41,375 bases of DNA from an uncultured Acidobacteriia bacterium (GTDB taxonomy: Bacteria; Acidobacteriota; Terriglobia; Bryobacterales; Bryobacteraceae), in NCBI GenBank assembly GCA_903929755.1, contig CAIYVZ010000047.1:1-41375 (forward strand), written 5' to 3'. Positions 1 to 8,842 of this stretch are shown one piece after another. The notes below the pieces were generated by a model. The model made no database searches. It was not told the DNA's origin and worked only from the letters and a program-made list of their open reading frames with translations. The position numbers and the translations under genes are program-made. Position 1 is the first letter of the stretch; every line of letters begins with the position of its first letter.

Positions 1-119
1 AAACGGCTGATCCAGATCGCACGTTCGGAAGTTCTTGCTCACAGACCCAGGATAAAGGACTTAGCCTCCAGGGTCCAGGAAAGTTCAGAAATATTTCCGC
101 TCACCGCCAACCACCTAAT
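1..119. other. Non-coding edge after truncated methyltransferase
   Basis: No reading frame stays open across this stretch on the minus strand, where the methyltransferase gene would have continued. A perfect 10-bp palindrome (GAAATATTTC) lies at 88-97. The abrupt loss of methyltransferase sequence at about position 120 could mark the end of an inserted element or a deletion junction, but no transposase or terminal repeat is visible, so the cause is unknown. Confidence 0.4.
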
Positions 120-1100
120 CTATCTCCGACAGGCTCCTAGGGATGATTCATAAAGAAGTTTAAGGGCGTCCTTGCTAGATGTGACGCCACAGTGGGGACA
201 TGGAAACGTCTCTCGAATCGAGCCGGTCTTCTCATCAAGCGCTTCGTGAACAAATACGATTTCCTTCAAGCACTCGCTACAAGAAAAGACGTCGCTCCAA
301 ACCGTGTAGTTGATGCGCCCTGTACTTTTCCCATCTGTATGCAGCGTCTTGTACATCCACCCAAGCTCAGCTTCGAGTTCGTCCAGAATGCGACGCGCAT
401 GATTCTGGAACGAAGTTGCGTCAAAACGAGTGTTGTAATTGGAGGCAATAAATGTCGCGGCTGGTGAGAGATCATTCAAAATGGCGTGGCGATAGCCGAT
501 TCGGGAGATTGGCAGCAAAATCGATTTGCCGGCCACGTCTTGCGTATCATGGCAGATTACGCCGTCGTCGCCCACGCGGTACCCCAGCGCCGCAATTTCA
601 GCCCGATTGCCACAGAGTTGCGCCGCAACTCCTGTCATACCGGTCCCGCAAAAGCCATCCAAGACGATGTCGCCTGGTTCTGTGTAGTGGAGGATGTACC
701 GCATGATGGCCTTATGCGGGACCTTCGTGTGGTAGCTGTGAGCCATGTAAAGAGGATCTGTCTTGCCTTCACTTACGTCTGCGGCAAATGGCTCCCTGCT
801 ATAACGCTCGCTAGAATCGTATTGTTTGCCGTAATACCGTACGAAGTCTTCCAGAAAGGGGTTCGGGCACGCTGTGTAGAAAGGTGGATCTGACAGGCGA
901 AGAATGTCCTCGTCGGTGCCGATCGGGAAGCCCGGAATGGCACGGAATTCTGCGTCCTTTAGCTTCTCCCTCAGGAGCCCTAAAAAGTGTGTGCGCCTTG
1001 CCGCATCATTGTCGAAACGTAACCCCAGACATTCGACCGGCACCGAGCTCGCCTGATCGCCAAGCAGAGACCCCTGCTGTTTCGGTTGTTTTGTAATCAT
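120..1100 (-). pseudogene. pglXI: Truncated BREX type 3 DNA methyltransferase (PglXI)
   Basis: This is the N-terminal part of the BREX type 3 adenine methyltransferase, which marks host DNA so the system can tell it from phage DNA. The SAM-binding motif I (DGFCGTGMTG) is at about residues 149-158, after the family stretches DPPFYTACPNPF and AHSYHTKVPHKAIMRY. A zinc ribbon (CSEC...CPHC) lies near residues 275-307. Translation stops at 326 residues, while I recall family members as several hundred residues longer with the catalytic DPPY/NPPF-type motif further on; that motif is absent here. Reading past the TAG gives only 26 codons before another stop. The start at 1100 is chosen because GGAGA lies 7 nt upstream; an in-frame ATG at 1118 has no such site. 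The gene lies 30 nt behind brxC in the same operon. Inferred to be inactive, unless a programmed frameshift rescues it. Confidence 0.72.
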
Positions 1101-1130
1101 GCAATCTCTCCAGTACATGCGGTTGCCGCA

Positions 1131-4100
1131 TCACTCCAGGACCACCCGAATCTTCGTGGGGTCTTTGCCCTTGCTGATCTCGACGAGGTAGTCTTCAAAG
1201 CGTTTCTTGAGCTCGGGCACAGTCGCTGGAGAGCCTGCGGCCAGCAAGGCTAACCGCAGACTCTCTGAAGTGATAACCACCTTCGACAAGCCGGAAAGCG
1301 CCTCCTGCAGGGCGGCCACAAAGTCCTGGCTTACGTCGTCCGGCAAGGTGCGCGCTGCAAGGAAGGCGTCGACGATCTTGCGGGGTGCCTGTTTGAGCAG
1401 TCCCAGATTCTGTTGGGTGGTGGGGTCCTCAAGGTTGTTCAAGAGCGTCTTGGTCCAGCTCTCGTGCAACTGGTCCAGCTCATCTTCCAGCTTCCTGATA
1501 GCCTGGCTGGCGGGAACGGCATCAGGTTCGGTAACCAGCCGGAAATTACAGTGCGGGCAGACAGGAGAGGCATCGAGATCAGGCTCAGTCAACGCAAAAC
1601 ATGTTCGCAAACTGCCCAGACGATTTTGGTAGTCGCTCAGCTGCAGCCGAGGCATCAACTCGATTGTTGAGAGCCGTTGTAACTGCACCAACCGGGAATC
1701 TTTCGACAACTGTGACTTCAACTTGTCGTCTTTCGCCCCAAGTCGCGCGCGGCCATGTGCCGTGACATATAAGTCGGCGTAGTCCCTTTTCAAGCCGGAT
1801 AGCCTTTGAAGACCCTGCTGCCGGAATGAGTGCGATTCCCGCTTCCCGGCGTCGAGCATGTCCGAAAGCAGCTCGTAGCGAACGGCCTGGACTGTCTTGA
1901 TCCACGTGTGATCACTGGGCAGAGCCGCTTCGGCCGTAGCGAGATAGGATGCGACCGGCCCGAACTCCGCAGCGATCAACTGGAACGCCTCCAGTTGTTT
2001 CAGTGCATCCAGACCGTCACGTTTGGCTGTCACATCCTGCGGTTCATAGCGGAAGTTCTTCAGTTGACCCGCGGTCGTATAAACCTGAAGCGATTCCAAA
2101 AACTGTTTGGACGCGTCCATGCGGCTGCGTAACGCCTCTGTGTCCTCGGGAGAAAGAAGATTCCGACCCCAAAGCTTAATGCCGACTTGCAGCGTCTGTT
2201 GAGCCTGAACGATTCTCTCCGTGAACTTTTTCGATTCGCCAACGAGCGTTTTTACAGCACCGCCCGCCTGTTCGCCACCCTGCGTGAGGGCCTGCGCGAG
2301 ACCAGGCGGCTGACCCAGCAACTCAAACAGAGCCTTCAGGGCAGGTAAATTCCAGTCTTTCGGCCGCTCGATGTGCTTGAAGTTCAGCAGTTCGTCGAGA
2401 GGCGTGGCCGTCAACTGGGCGAGATTCGTGGCGTCGAGCTTCTTGCCGGGAATGGCAAGAACGAGATCGCCAGAGTGGACCAGGGCTGAGAGCAGGACGA
2501 CGAGCCACTCGGGCTCCAATCGAAATTGTTCGGGCGTGAAGTATTCGACCCCGTGAACTTCGTGAACCAGTTCGCTCCGGTTCACCACTTGCCCGTGACC
2601 TTTCTTCTTTAGGGCGTCGACGACACTGCCAGCGAACTTCGATTTTGCTGAATCCAGCCGCTCGCCATCCAGCAATTCCAGCGCTTCGAGGACTGCGGTA
2701 CCGAGTTTCGTTCGCGCACCTCCGGCTATCGCCTTCAGTGCATCCTGTGTAGCCAGCTCTCGGTTGGCGGTTGTAATGAGCAGCGAGAACGACGGGTAGT
2801 TGGGTGCGAGGTCTTCGAAGTGTGGCGCCAGACATACCGAGGCGACTGAATTGACGACATCGCGAACGTTGATACGCCCGCCGCTGCCGAGCGGTTTGCC
2901 CTTGACCCAGCCGAGCAGAGGCTTGGCCTTCCCCTGATAGGTGACCTCGAAGGCCGTCGTCATGTGCTCCTGGAGCCACTTGACCAAATCCCGAAGGAAG
3001 CCGGTTGGGCCGTTGGCCTTGCGCTCGTACGTCTCCTTGGCGTTGCCCGACGAGGTCGAGGCGAGGTTCACAGCCGCGGCGTAGTTGCGAAGAGCGGTGC
3101 GGAAGGTATCGTCAGCGCCGGTGAGGTTGAGGCGGAAAAAGACTTCGTCCTTTCTTTTTTCGTCCTGATACCGTGGCGGATCGAAGGGCTGCAGGAAGTA
3201 CAAGAAAAAATCGCGAGGTGGGGCTGCGGTTGACCGTTCATTCGGCGCGCCGAAAAAAAGGTAGCCGCGACGGGAGACTTTCCGCTCCAGCCACTCAAGC
3301 TCGTGCTCCCAGACGCGATAGCCAGTGACGTAGGTCTGGTCCGTACACTCCATGACCCGTTTCAGGGCCTCGTAGTAATAGCGGTCCAGCTGGGTGGACT
3401 CCAGCGATTCGGCGCGCTTTTCAATGATGGTGTCGTAGTCCTCAGTTCTACTCAGGTCGAGGTACCACTGGCCATTGACTTTATTCTGGGAGAGAAATTG
3501 GCCGTTGACCGTGTTCTTGATCTGGCCAAGCACGTTCTCGACATGTGTAAGGAGATCCGCAGCCCCATCTCCGCCCATCGCCGCGACCTCGGCCTGATAG
3601 AGACAGAGAGTATCGCGTAGTTCAGCAGCCGTAGGCCCAACCGGCACATGAATATCTCCGGTTGTGAGCCGCTGGACCGAAAGCGCCTGGAGTAGGCGCC
3701 GAGCCATAGGTTTGAAGGGTTTGATCGGAAAGGCTGCTTCAACGCGGGATTCCAGCACCTGGCTGCAGTCGATCACTTCGCGAATGTCGGGAACCGCGCG
3801 GAAAGACGGATTCTCCCTCAGAGTGTTCCAGTAGTTGTCGTAGGCGATGAGGCCCGGTTCGTTCGCCGGGAGTGTGTCGGCGAGTCTCTTCCGCATCGCG
3901 ATCGAGAGGCTCTTGAGGACTTCACGCTTCTCGATTGCCGTCACGCGCTCGAAGGTGTCGATGTAATCGGGGTGCACCGGGAAGAGTCGCACGAACTCGT
4001 CCATGCGCTCGTTCATGTTGCCGTAGAACTTGGCGAATGGCAGCAGATATTCTCGAATCTGAGCCTGCTGCGCCGGAGATTTTCGCAGCAGGCGTTCGGC

Positions 4101-4865
4101 CACGACGAACTTGACGTCGCTTCTGGCGATCAGGAGCTGCTCGAAGCGATCCTTTACACGGCGAACGCTATCCGCCACGAACGAGAATCGTGGGCTGTCA
4201 AAAATGGCTTCCTGTATGCCGGCGACGAAACGGAAACGCAGGTCTTTGCAAACCTCGCCCACTTCACGGAGAAAGTTCAAATCGAGGATCAGTTCCTGAT
4301 CTTTTCGGCTTCGCAGGTAGTCGAGCAGCTCGTCGACTACTACGAGAAGGCCGTGGTCGGGAAACTTCTGATGGAACAGCGCCATCATCTCTTCGAAGGC
4401 GCGCTTATTGTTGGTTACCGTGGCTGCGGAAGGAAAGGTGAAGCCGACGCCCAGTTTAGAAAGATGCTCTTCGATTTCAGCGGTAAGAATGTCACGTAGG
4501 GACATGGTGACCGCGCCAATCTCAGTGCGGATCACTTTGAACTTGCCGGCAATCCGCACCGCAGCCGCTGCCCCCGGCGCGCAACGCAGCATCGGCAGGG
4601 TGGACGCATCTTCCGCGATGGCTGAAAGTACCGACATTAGGTGAGACTTACCCGTACCGTAGTTGCCCACGACCATCAACCCTTTGTTGTCTGCTGGCGT
4701 GTCGAACTGGAGATCCGGGATGACGAGCGACGTTAGTTTCTCCGCCATCTCCTCCGAGATGACATACGTGGACACAAGCTGTTTTGCCGCGTCCGACTGA
4801 TCCGCATTGCGGAGTTGTACTACCGATTCAATCGGTTCGAATTGGATTAGATCGCCGTATTTCAT
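1131..4865 (-). CDS. brxC: BREX type 3 ATPase BrxC/PglY (DUF6079-like)
   Basis: Large P-loop ATPase of the BREX phage-defence system, expected to act in the cytoplasm with the methyltransferase and PglZ. Walker A is GNYGTGKSH at residues 67-75 and Walker B is LLVVVDE near 173-179, followed by a long helical region. A CxxC pair (CPHC) lies near residue 1110, typical of the zinc knuckle late in these proteins. The 1244-residue length suits the BrxC/PglY family. It sits 18 nt downstream of brxF and 30 nt upstream of the methyltransferase fragment, so the three are probably cotranscribed. The reading frame is intact with no sign of decay, unlike its neighbour. The BREX type 3 assignment rests on the BrxF-BrxC-PglXI order and motif recognition, not on a search. 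Confidence 0.88.
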   Translation of the reverse strand: MKYGDLIQFEPIESVVQLRNADQSDAAKQLVSTYVISEEMAEKLTSLVIPDLQFDTPADNKGLMVVGNYGTGKSHLMSVLSAIAEDASTLPMLRCAPGAAAAVRIAGKFKVIRTEIGAVTMSLRDILTAEIEEHLSKLGVGFTFPSAATVTNNKRAFEEMMALFHQKFPDHGLLVVVDELLDYLRSRKDQELILDLNFLREVGEVCKDLRFRFVAGIQEAIFDSPRFSFVADSVRRVKDRFEQLLIARSDVKFVVAERLLRKSPAQQAQIREYLLPFAKFYGNMNERMDEFVRLFPVHPDYIDTFERVTAIEKREVLKSLSIAMRKRLADTLPANEPGLIAYDNYWNTLRENPSFRAVPDIREVIDCSQVLESRVEAAFPIKPFKPMARRLLQALSVQRLTTGDIHVPVGPTAAELRDTLCLYQAEVAAMGGDGAADLLTHVENVLGQIKNTVNGQFLSQNKVNGQWYLDLSRTEDYDTIIEKRAESLESTQLDRYYYEALKRVMECTDQTYVTGYRVWEHELEWLERKVSRRGYLFFGAPNERSTAAPPRDFFLYFLQPFDPPRYQDEKRKDEVFFRLNLTGADDTFRTALRNYAAAVNLASTSSGNAKETYERKANGPTGFLRDLVKWLQEHMTTAFEVTYQGKAKPLLGWVKGKPLGSGGRINVRDVVNSVASVCLAPHFEDLAPNYPSFSLLITTANRELATQDALKAIAGGARTKLGTAVLEALELLDGERLDSAKSKFAGSVVDALKKKGHGQVVNRSELVHEVHGVEYFTPEQFRLEPEWLVVLLSALVHSGDLVLAIPGKKLDATNLAQLTATPLDELLNFKHIERPKDWNLPALKALFELLGQPPGLAQALTQGGEQAGGAVKTLVGESKKFTERIVQAQQTLQVGIKLWGRNLLSPEDTEALRSRMDASKQFLESLQVYTTAGQLKNFRYEPQDVTAKRDGLDALKQLEAFQLIAAEFGPVASYLATAEAALPSDHTWIKTVQAVRYELLSDMLDAGKRESHSFRQQGLQRLSGLKRDYADLYVTAHGRARLGAKDDKLKSQLSKDSRLVQLQRLSTIELMPRLQLSDYQNRLGSLRTCFALTEPDLDASPVCPHCNFRLVTEPDAVPASQAIRKLEDELDQLHESWTKTLLNNLEDPTTQQNLGLLKQAPRKIVDAFLAARTLPDDVSQDFVAALQEALSGLSKVVITSESLRLALLAAGSPATVPELKKRFEDYLVEISKGKDPTKIRVVLE

Positions 4866-4883
4866 CTCTCTACCTTTGCGGGC

Positions 4884-5363
4884 CTACGCACTCTGTCTGA
4901 GGCAAACAACCAATAGATCGGCCGACGGATATCGCCGAAACTCCGGGTGCTCAGGCACCGCGTACGTTAGGTGCCCACCAGCCACGCCGCCCAACCAGGT
5001 GGCAACAATCGTTCTATCTCTGGACAGCCCCTGCAAAAGACGCAGAGGATCTTGCCTGAGCACAGGGTTGAAAAGAACCTCCGTGTTGTCCAGCAGCGTA
5101 AGATTGGCGGGAAGTCCTGCCACCGCATCTTCAAGCAATTTGGGCAACTGAAGAGCCCGCTGCCGCTCGGTCAGGTCGAGAAGCTGTCGCGAAATCTCCG
5201 CGCCAACGTTGAGCACAGGAGCTTTTTCGGCATCCGCCAGCGCACGCAGAGCCGTCGTCCGACCGCTGCCTGAAGGCCCGACCACGAGCACCAGACGGTT
5301 GTAGATGTCGGCGATTCCCGACAGCCGCTGCCGAATTTGATCCACTGTACTCTGCGTCTGCAT
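4884..5363 (-). CDS. brxF: BREX type 3 P-loop protein BrxF
   Basis: Small predicted NTPase (159 aa) that is the hallmark of BREX type 3 loci. The P-loop is GPSGSGRT at residues 29-36, with Arg in the position normally held by the Walker A lysine. A hydrophobic strand ending in LLDN (near residues 93-97) may be the Walker B region, although its acidic pair is weak. The gene starts 3 nt after the HTH gene stops and ends 18 nt before brxC, so it is part of one operon. The K-to-R change may weaken nucleotide hydrolysis or may be normal in this branch; I cannot tell without an alignment. Family identification is based on size, P-loop and position next to BrxC. Confidence 0.82.
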   Translation of the reverse strand: MQTQSTVDQIRQRLSGIADIYNRLVLVVGPSGSGRTTALRALADAEKAPVLNVGAEISRQLLDLTERQRALQLPKLLEDAVAGLPANLTLLDNTEVLFNPVLRQDPLRLLQGLSRDRTIVATWLGGVAGGHLTYAVPEHPEFRRYPSADLLVVCLRQSA

Positions 5364-5366
5364 TTC

Positions 5367-5576
5367 CTATTTGTCCGTTTCGCTTGCGGCGCCGCTTCTC
5401 ACCCATGCGTCGATTTCTTCTTTTCTGAATTTCCAGAGGCGTCCGACTTTGTGGGCGGGCATACTACGGCGGATGATCCACTTGTACACGGTGTCCCGCT
5501 TGATTCCGAGGTAGGCAGCCAGTTCATCAACCGACAGCCAGCGATCATGGACGGGAGAAGTGGGTAAAGCGTTCAT
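5367..5576 (-). CDS. Excisionase-like HTH protein, first gene of BREX operon
   Basis: A 69-residue MerR/excisionase-type helix-turn-helix protein. The core LSVDELAAYLGIKRDTVYKW followed by GRLWKFRKEEIDAWV is the classic HTH_17 pattern, with the recognition helix at DTVYKWI and a basic wing. It is the first gene of the BREX operon and stops 3 nt before brxF, so it is probably a regulator of that operon. Similar small HTH genes often lead BREX type 3 clusters. Because a phage integration module begins on its other side, a role as recombination directionality factor is a less likely alternative. The ATG at 5576 is preferred because an in-frame ATG at 5609 adds an unrelated N-terminus; neither has a clear ribosome binding site. 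Confidence 0.75.
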   Translation of the reverse strand: MNALPTSPVHDRWLSVDELAAYLGIKRDTVYKWIIRRSMPAHKVGRLWKFRKEEIDAWVRSGAASETDK

Positions 5577-5927
5577 CACGTTTGTCCAATAGATCAGGAT
5601 ACAGCACATCTGGTCGGGTAAGATCCGACTGGCTTGAAAGCATCGATGAAAAGGGCGATTTCGAACGTGCGCGAGGGATTTTTGCGGAAGATCGGCTGCG
5701 GTGGGTCGCCGTCCATCCCGGCCCGCCGAGGCAGCAAGTTTTCGAACTCCGCGGAGTATTAGTTGACAGGGCGTGCGAACGCGCTCCCTAAAAACCAGAC
5801 ATCGGGCAAGCCGCCAAAGCGGGACTCGTTGTGGGTGCTGGACAGTGGGTCAGCAATCACGACAACCCCGGCCTTTGCCCGCATCCACACCTGCCCCGCC
5901 GGATCGCCGGCCCGCGGAGACGAAGAC
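5577..5927. other. Divergent intergenic region between BREX and recombinase module
   Basis: This 351-bp stretch separates the leftward BREX operon from the rightward integration module, so it should hold promoters for both. It contains a perfect 12-bp palindrome (ACTCCGCGGAGT, 5746-5757), a promoter-like element shared with 21633-21661, and a hairpin at 5768-5789. A 40-codon ATG-initiated minus-strand frame (5594-5716) is open but overlaps the BREX leader and has no ribosome binding site. As the space between host-type and phage-type genes it is also a candidate place for the attachment site, though no core repeat can be proven from one end. Confidence 0.45.
5735..5789 (+). promoter_or_regulatory. 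Promoter-like element, copy 1, with hairpin
   Basis: CAAGTTTT (5735-5742), 11 variable bases, then GAGTATTAGT (5754-5763). The same two blocks with the same 11-base spacing recur at 21633-21661. Read as a promoter, CAAGTT and TATTAG are separated by 16 bases. A stem (AGGG.GTGC against GCGC.CCCT around a GAAC loop) follows at 5768-5789. It lies upstream of the recombinase module. Promoter function is inference. Confidence 0.35.
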
Positions 5928-6134
5928 ATGCAAAACAGGGTGGAGTTCGAGGTCGACGAGGCCATCATTGAAATCGCGGTGCTGCTGGCGGACGCGTATC
6001 GGCGGCGCGCGAGCATCCTCTCGCTGCCCACGTCGGCCGGGACGGCGCCGTCAACAGGAGAACTTGCTATTAAGGGCCACCGGAGCGTACATGAACTGAC
6101 GTTGACACGTCGGAGAGAGGAGTCCAGAACGTGA
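5928..6134 (+). CDS. Small acidic protein of the recombinase module
   Basis: A 68-residue protein of unknown function. Its core (VEFEVDEAIIEIAVLLADAYRRR) is acidic and helical, followed by a Ser/Thr-rich and basic tail. The start at 5928 is supported by GGAGA 7 nt upstream; a longer frame back to 5763 lacks one. It overlaps the next gene by GTGA (6131-6134), so the two are translationally coupled. From memory, short proteins of this type precede DUF2924 and recombinase genes in related modules, so a helper role in recombination or its control is plausible but unproven. Confidence 0.62.
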   Translation: MQNRVEFEVDEAIIEIAVLLADAYRRRASILSLPTSAGTAPSTGELAIKGHRSVHELTLTRRREESRT

Positions 6135-6637
6135 AGAAGAAGCCCGCAATCAAAGATTTACCCAAGATGAACGCACGGCAGTTGCAATCCGTGCACGAGG
6201 AGTTATTCGGCGCAGCACATCGTATCGCGAACAGCCAGCACCTGCGACGGAAGATCGCATGGCACCTGCAGGCAGCCCGGGAAGGCGGCCTGCCAGAGTC
6301 GGTCCGCCAGCTCGCCCTCGACATCGCGCGCTGCGCGAAGTTGCGATTGCGTATCAACGAAAATGCGTCGCGGAGATCGGCGCAGATTCCAGAGGACCGA
6401 ACAATCACAACCGCCGTGGTGCAGTCGTCGGACCCACGTCTCCCAATGCCAGGCTCCACGATTTGGCGGAACTATAAGGCCAAGACCATTGTGGTGAAGG
6501 TCCTTAACGATGGCTTCGAATATGAAGGAAGGCAGTTCAGTTCCCTAAGCGCGATCGCGGGCGAGATCACCGGCGCTCGCTGGAATGGGTTCGCCTTCTT
6601 CGGCCTCGAAAAGGAGGCGCAGGATGCGCAGCAGTAA
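6131..6637 (+). CDS. DUF2924 family protein
   Basis: A 168-residue protein with the DUF2924 pattern: an N-terminal helical region (MNARQLQSVHEELFG), then IWRNYKAKTIVVKVLNDGF and a C-terminal SLSAIAGEITGARWNG...FFGL. The family has no established biochemical activity but is nearly always encoded directly upstream of a large serine recombinase, as here. It starts with GTG inside a GTGA overlap with the previous gene, and its last 14 nt overlap the recombinase, so the three should be made together. A later ATG at 6170 is an alternative start. I infer an accessory role in site-specific recombination. Confidence 0.85.
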   Translation: MKKKPAIKDLPKMNARQLQSVHEELFGAAHRIANSQHLRRKIAWHLQAAREGGLPESVRQLALDIARCAKLRLRINENASRRSAQIPEDRTITTAVVQSSDPRLPMPGSTIWRNYKAKTIVVKVLNDGFEYEGRQFSSLSAIAGEITGARWNGFAFFGLEKEAQDAQQ

Positions 6638-8219
6638 GAGGCCAAATGGGAGCAGCGACGGCCGCTCGCCACAGACAAGCATCCGCTGTGCGATCTACAC
6701 GCGGAAATCCACCGACGAAGGGCTGGACTCCGACTTCAACACGCTCGACGCCCAGCGCGAATCCGCCGAGGCGTTCATCGTGAGCCAGCGGAATGAGGGC
6801 TGGGTGACGCTGCCCCAGAAGTACGACGACGGTGGCTACACCGGGGCCAACATGGAACGGCCAGCCCTTAAGCGCCTGCTCGACGACGTGAAAGCCGGGA
6901 CCGTGAACTGCGTGGTCGTCTACAAGGTGGATCGGCTCTCGCGCTCGCTGCTCGATTTCTCGCGGATCATGGAGATCCTCGACAAGCAGGGCGCGACCTT
7001 CGTGTCGGTGACCCAGCAATTCAATACGACCAGTTCGATGGGGCGGCTGACCCTGAACGTCCTGCTCTCGTTCGCTCAGTTCGAACGGGAGATGATCTCG
7101 GAACGCACGCGTGACAAGATGAGCGCCGCGCGGCGCAAAGGAAAATGGATCGGCGGCAGTCCCGTACTCGGCTACGATGTTGCGCCGGCGGGCGGCTCGC
7201 TCCTGGTGAATCAGAAGGAGGCGCAGCGGGTACGCGCCATCTTCGGGCTCTACCTACAACTGGGATCCCTGATCCCGGTCGTGGAAGAACTCGACCGCCG
7301 CGGCTGGCGGATGAAATCCTGGACGACCCGGGAAGGCAAGCAGGCGGGCGGGAAGCCAATCGCGAAGAATAACCTCTACAATCTGCTGACCAACTACATC
7401 TATGCCGGGAAGGTCGAATTCGACGGGCAGGTTTATGAAGGTGAACACGAACGCATCGTCGACGACGATACGTGGAAAGAAGTTCAGGCTGCCCTGACGC
7501 GGAATGGCCGGACCGGCGGCCGCAATATCGGCAACAAACACGGTGCGCTGCTCAAGAGTCTGGTGCGCTGCGCCACCTGCGATGCTGGCATGATCCACAC
7601 CTACACGGCCAGGAAAAGCCGCAATTACCGCTACTACGTCTGCGTCAAAGCCCACCAGCGGGGCTGGGCGCAATGCGAGACGCGCTGTGTCTCCGCGCCC
7701 GCTCTGGAGAACGCCGTTGTGGAACAACTTAGGGGGCTCGGCCGCAACCCCACCCTGCTGCGGGAGGTCCTCCGCCAGATCGGCGCGCACCGAATCCGGG
7801 AGTCAACCGCGCTCATCAGGGAGAAGGCAGACATCGAGCGGGATCTCAAGAGCGCCGCTCAGCAAATCCGGGACGCGGTCTCCGTACCCGGCGGCGACGG
7901 GACCCGGCTGGCGGAACTCGACGTTCAGTCCTCGCGCCTCAGCAGCCGCCTCACGGAACTCAGCCAGCAACTGGCGGCGACCGAAGCTGAAGATGTCGAC
8001 GTGAAGGATGTGGAGGCATCGCTTCAGGCCTTCGATCCGCTTTGGGAACAACTGTCGACGTGGGAAAAGGAGCGGTTCATCCGGACGCTGGTGGAGCGGG
8101 TCGACTACAACGGCAAGACGGGCACCGTGACTCTCGGCTTCCGCTCGCGCGGGATTCGCGACATCTGCGGGTTGACGCCCTCAACGACGGAGGACGAACA
8201 TGCAAGACAGCGTAGCTAA
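6624..8219 (+). CDS. Large serine recombinase (phage integrase)
   Basis: A 531-residue large serine recombinase that would cut and rejoin DNA at attachment sites through a covalent serine link. The N-terminal resolvase domain begins CAIYTRKSTDEG, with the nucleophilic Ser at residue 29 and the conserved YKVDRLSR near residues 97-104. The recombinase DNA-binding domain spans roughly residues 170-290. A zinc ribbon (CATC...C...C) lies near 310-355, followed by a coiled coil. The start at 6624 has AAGGAGG 6 nt upstream; the longer frame from 6585 begins inside the DUF2924 gene. It is the only integrase seen and probably integrates and excises the phage to its right. It overlaps the following gene by 20 nt. 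Confidence 0.93.
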   Translation: MRSSKRPNGSSDGRSPQTSIRCAIYTRKSTDEGLDSDFNTLDAQRESAEAFIVSQRNEGWVTLPQKYDDGGYTGANMERPALKRLLDDVKAGTVNCVVVYKVDRLSRSLLDFSRIMEILDKQGATFVSVTQQFNTTSSMGRLTLNVLLSFAQFEREMISERTRDKMSAARRKGKWIGGSPVLGYDVAPAGGSLLVNQKEAQRVRAIFGLYLQLGSLIPVVEELDRRGWRMKSWTTREGKQAGGKPIAKNNLYNLLTNYIYAGKVEFDGQVYEGEHERIVDDDTWKEVQAALTRNGRTGGRNIGNKHGALLKSLVRCATCDAGMIHTYTARKSRNYRYYVCVKAHQRGWAQCETRCVSAPALENAVVEQLRGLGRNPTLLREVLRQIGAHRIRESTALIREKADIERDLKSAAQQIRDAVSVPGGDGTRLAELDVQSSRLSSRLTELSQQLAATEAEDVDVKDVEASLQAFDPLWEQLSTWEKERFIRTLVERVDYNGKTGTVTLGFRSRGIRDICGLTPSTTEDEHARQRS

Positions 8220-8607
8220 GATCCACTTCCGCCTGCATTCCACGAAGCGGCCTGAAGGTGAGAAAGGCCGGTCCGATTCGCAGGATTCCGGCGACGGGCG
8301 CGTGCCTCGGGTCACTCAGGTCATGGCGCTGGCCGTTCAGTTCCAGGACATGCTTCAGCGGGGGGAGGCGCGGGACTACGCCGACCTCGCCCGGCTGGGC
8401 TGTTTGACCCGGGAACGGATGAGCCAGATCATGGAACTCATCTGGCTCGCGCCAGATATTCAGAGGGAGCTCTTGGAATGCAAGCCGACGCACACGACCC
8501 GGTTCCCGATCAGCGAAGTCGCCGTGCGGCGGATCGCGGCAGAGCTGGCATGGCACGCACAGCGATTGGCATGGCGGAAGCTCAAACAGGACAATCACTT
8601 AGAGTAG
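8200..8607 (+). CDS. Small HTH-like protein after the recombinase
   Basis: A 135-residue basic protein of unknown function that overlaps the end of the recombinase gene by 20 nt. The segment DYADLARLGCLTRERMSQIMEL has the spacing of a helix-turn-helix (sigma-70 region 4 or ParB type), followed by ILWLAP-like hydrophobic residues and a basic C-terminus. The coupling to the recombinase suggests a DNA-binding accessory factor, possibly a directionality factor that decides between integration and excision. That is inference from position and the HTH-like stretch only. Confidence 0.68.
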   Translation: MQDSVAKIHFRLHSTKRPEGEKGRSDSQDSGDGRVPRVTQVMALAVQFQDMLQRGEARDYADLARLGCLTRERMSQIMELIWLAPDIQRELLECKPTHTTRFPISEVAVRRIAAELAWHAQRLAWRKLKQDNHLE

Positions 8608-8734
8608 GCAACCTGCCGTACTACTTTTCCTCAGGAAATTCACCGGGGTCCGGCTGTCAACTGCTAAATTGGGCCGAAAAATCAATGTCTTAGGCTGTGG
8701 TTATGTTCGCTCTTTCTTCGCCGTGATATCCTGC

Positions 8735-8755
8735 GGATTCATCGCTGATGAACCC
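8735..8755. promoter_or_regulatory. Palindromic site downstream of recombinase module
   Basis: TTCATC-GCT-GATGAA (8738-8752) is a perfect interrupted palindrome. With one mismatch it extends to GG...CC, giving nine-base arms. It lies in the 235-bp gap between the recombinase module and the next operon. It could be an operator or part of an attachment site. No function is demonstrated. Confidence 0.35.
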
Positions 8756-8842
8756 CAGATTCAGGCTCCTTGGGAATTGAGAACCTGGCCGTCGCCGTAC
8801 GGCTTGAGTTTGGAGCCACCAGACCACCGGAGGCCTACCAAC

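Noticed and set aside
5594-5716. A 40-codon minus-strand frame (with protein-like FRKNPSRTFEIALFIDAF) between BREX and the recombinase module
   Set aside because: It lacks a ribosome site and overlaps the leader of the HTH gene; no related protein recognised. Kept only as a possible remnant.
5761-8660. AGTTGACAG at 5761-5769 and its inverted form near 8652-8660 flanking the recombinase module
   Set aside because: A nine-base match in a window of this size is close to chance expectation, and the flanking bases differ, so it does not support element ends.
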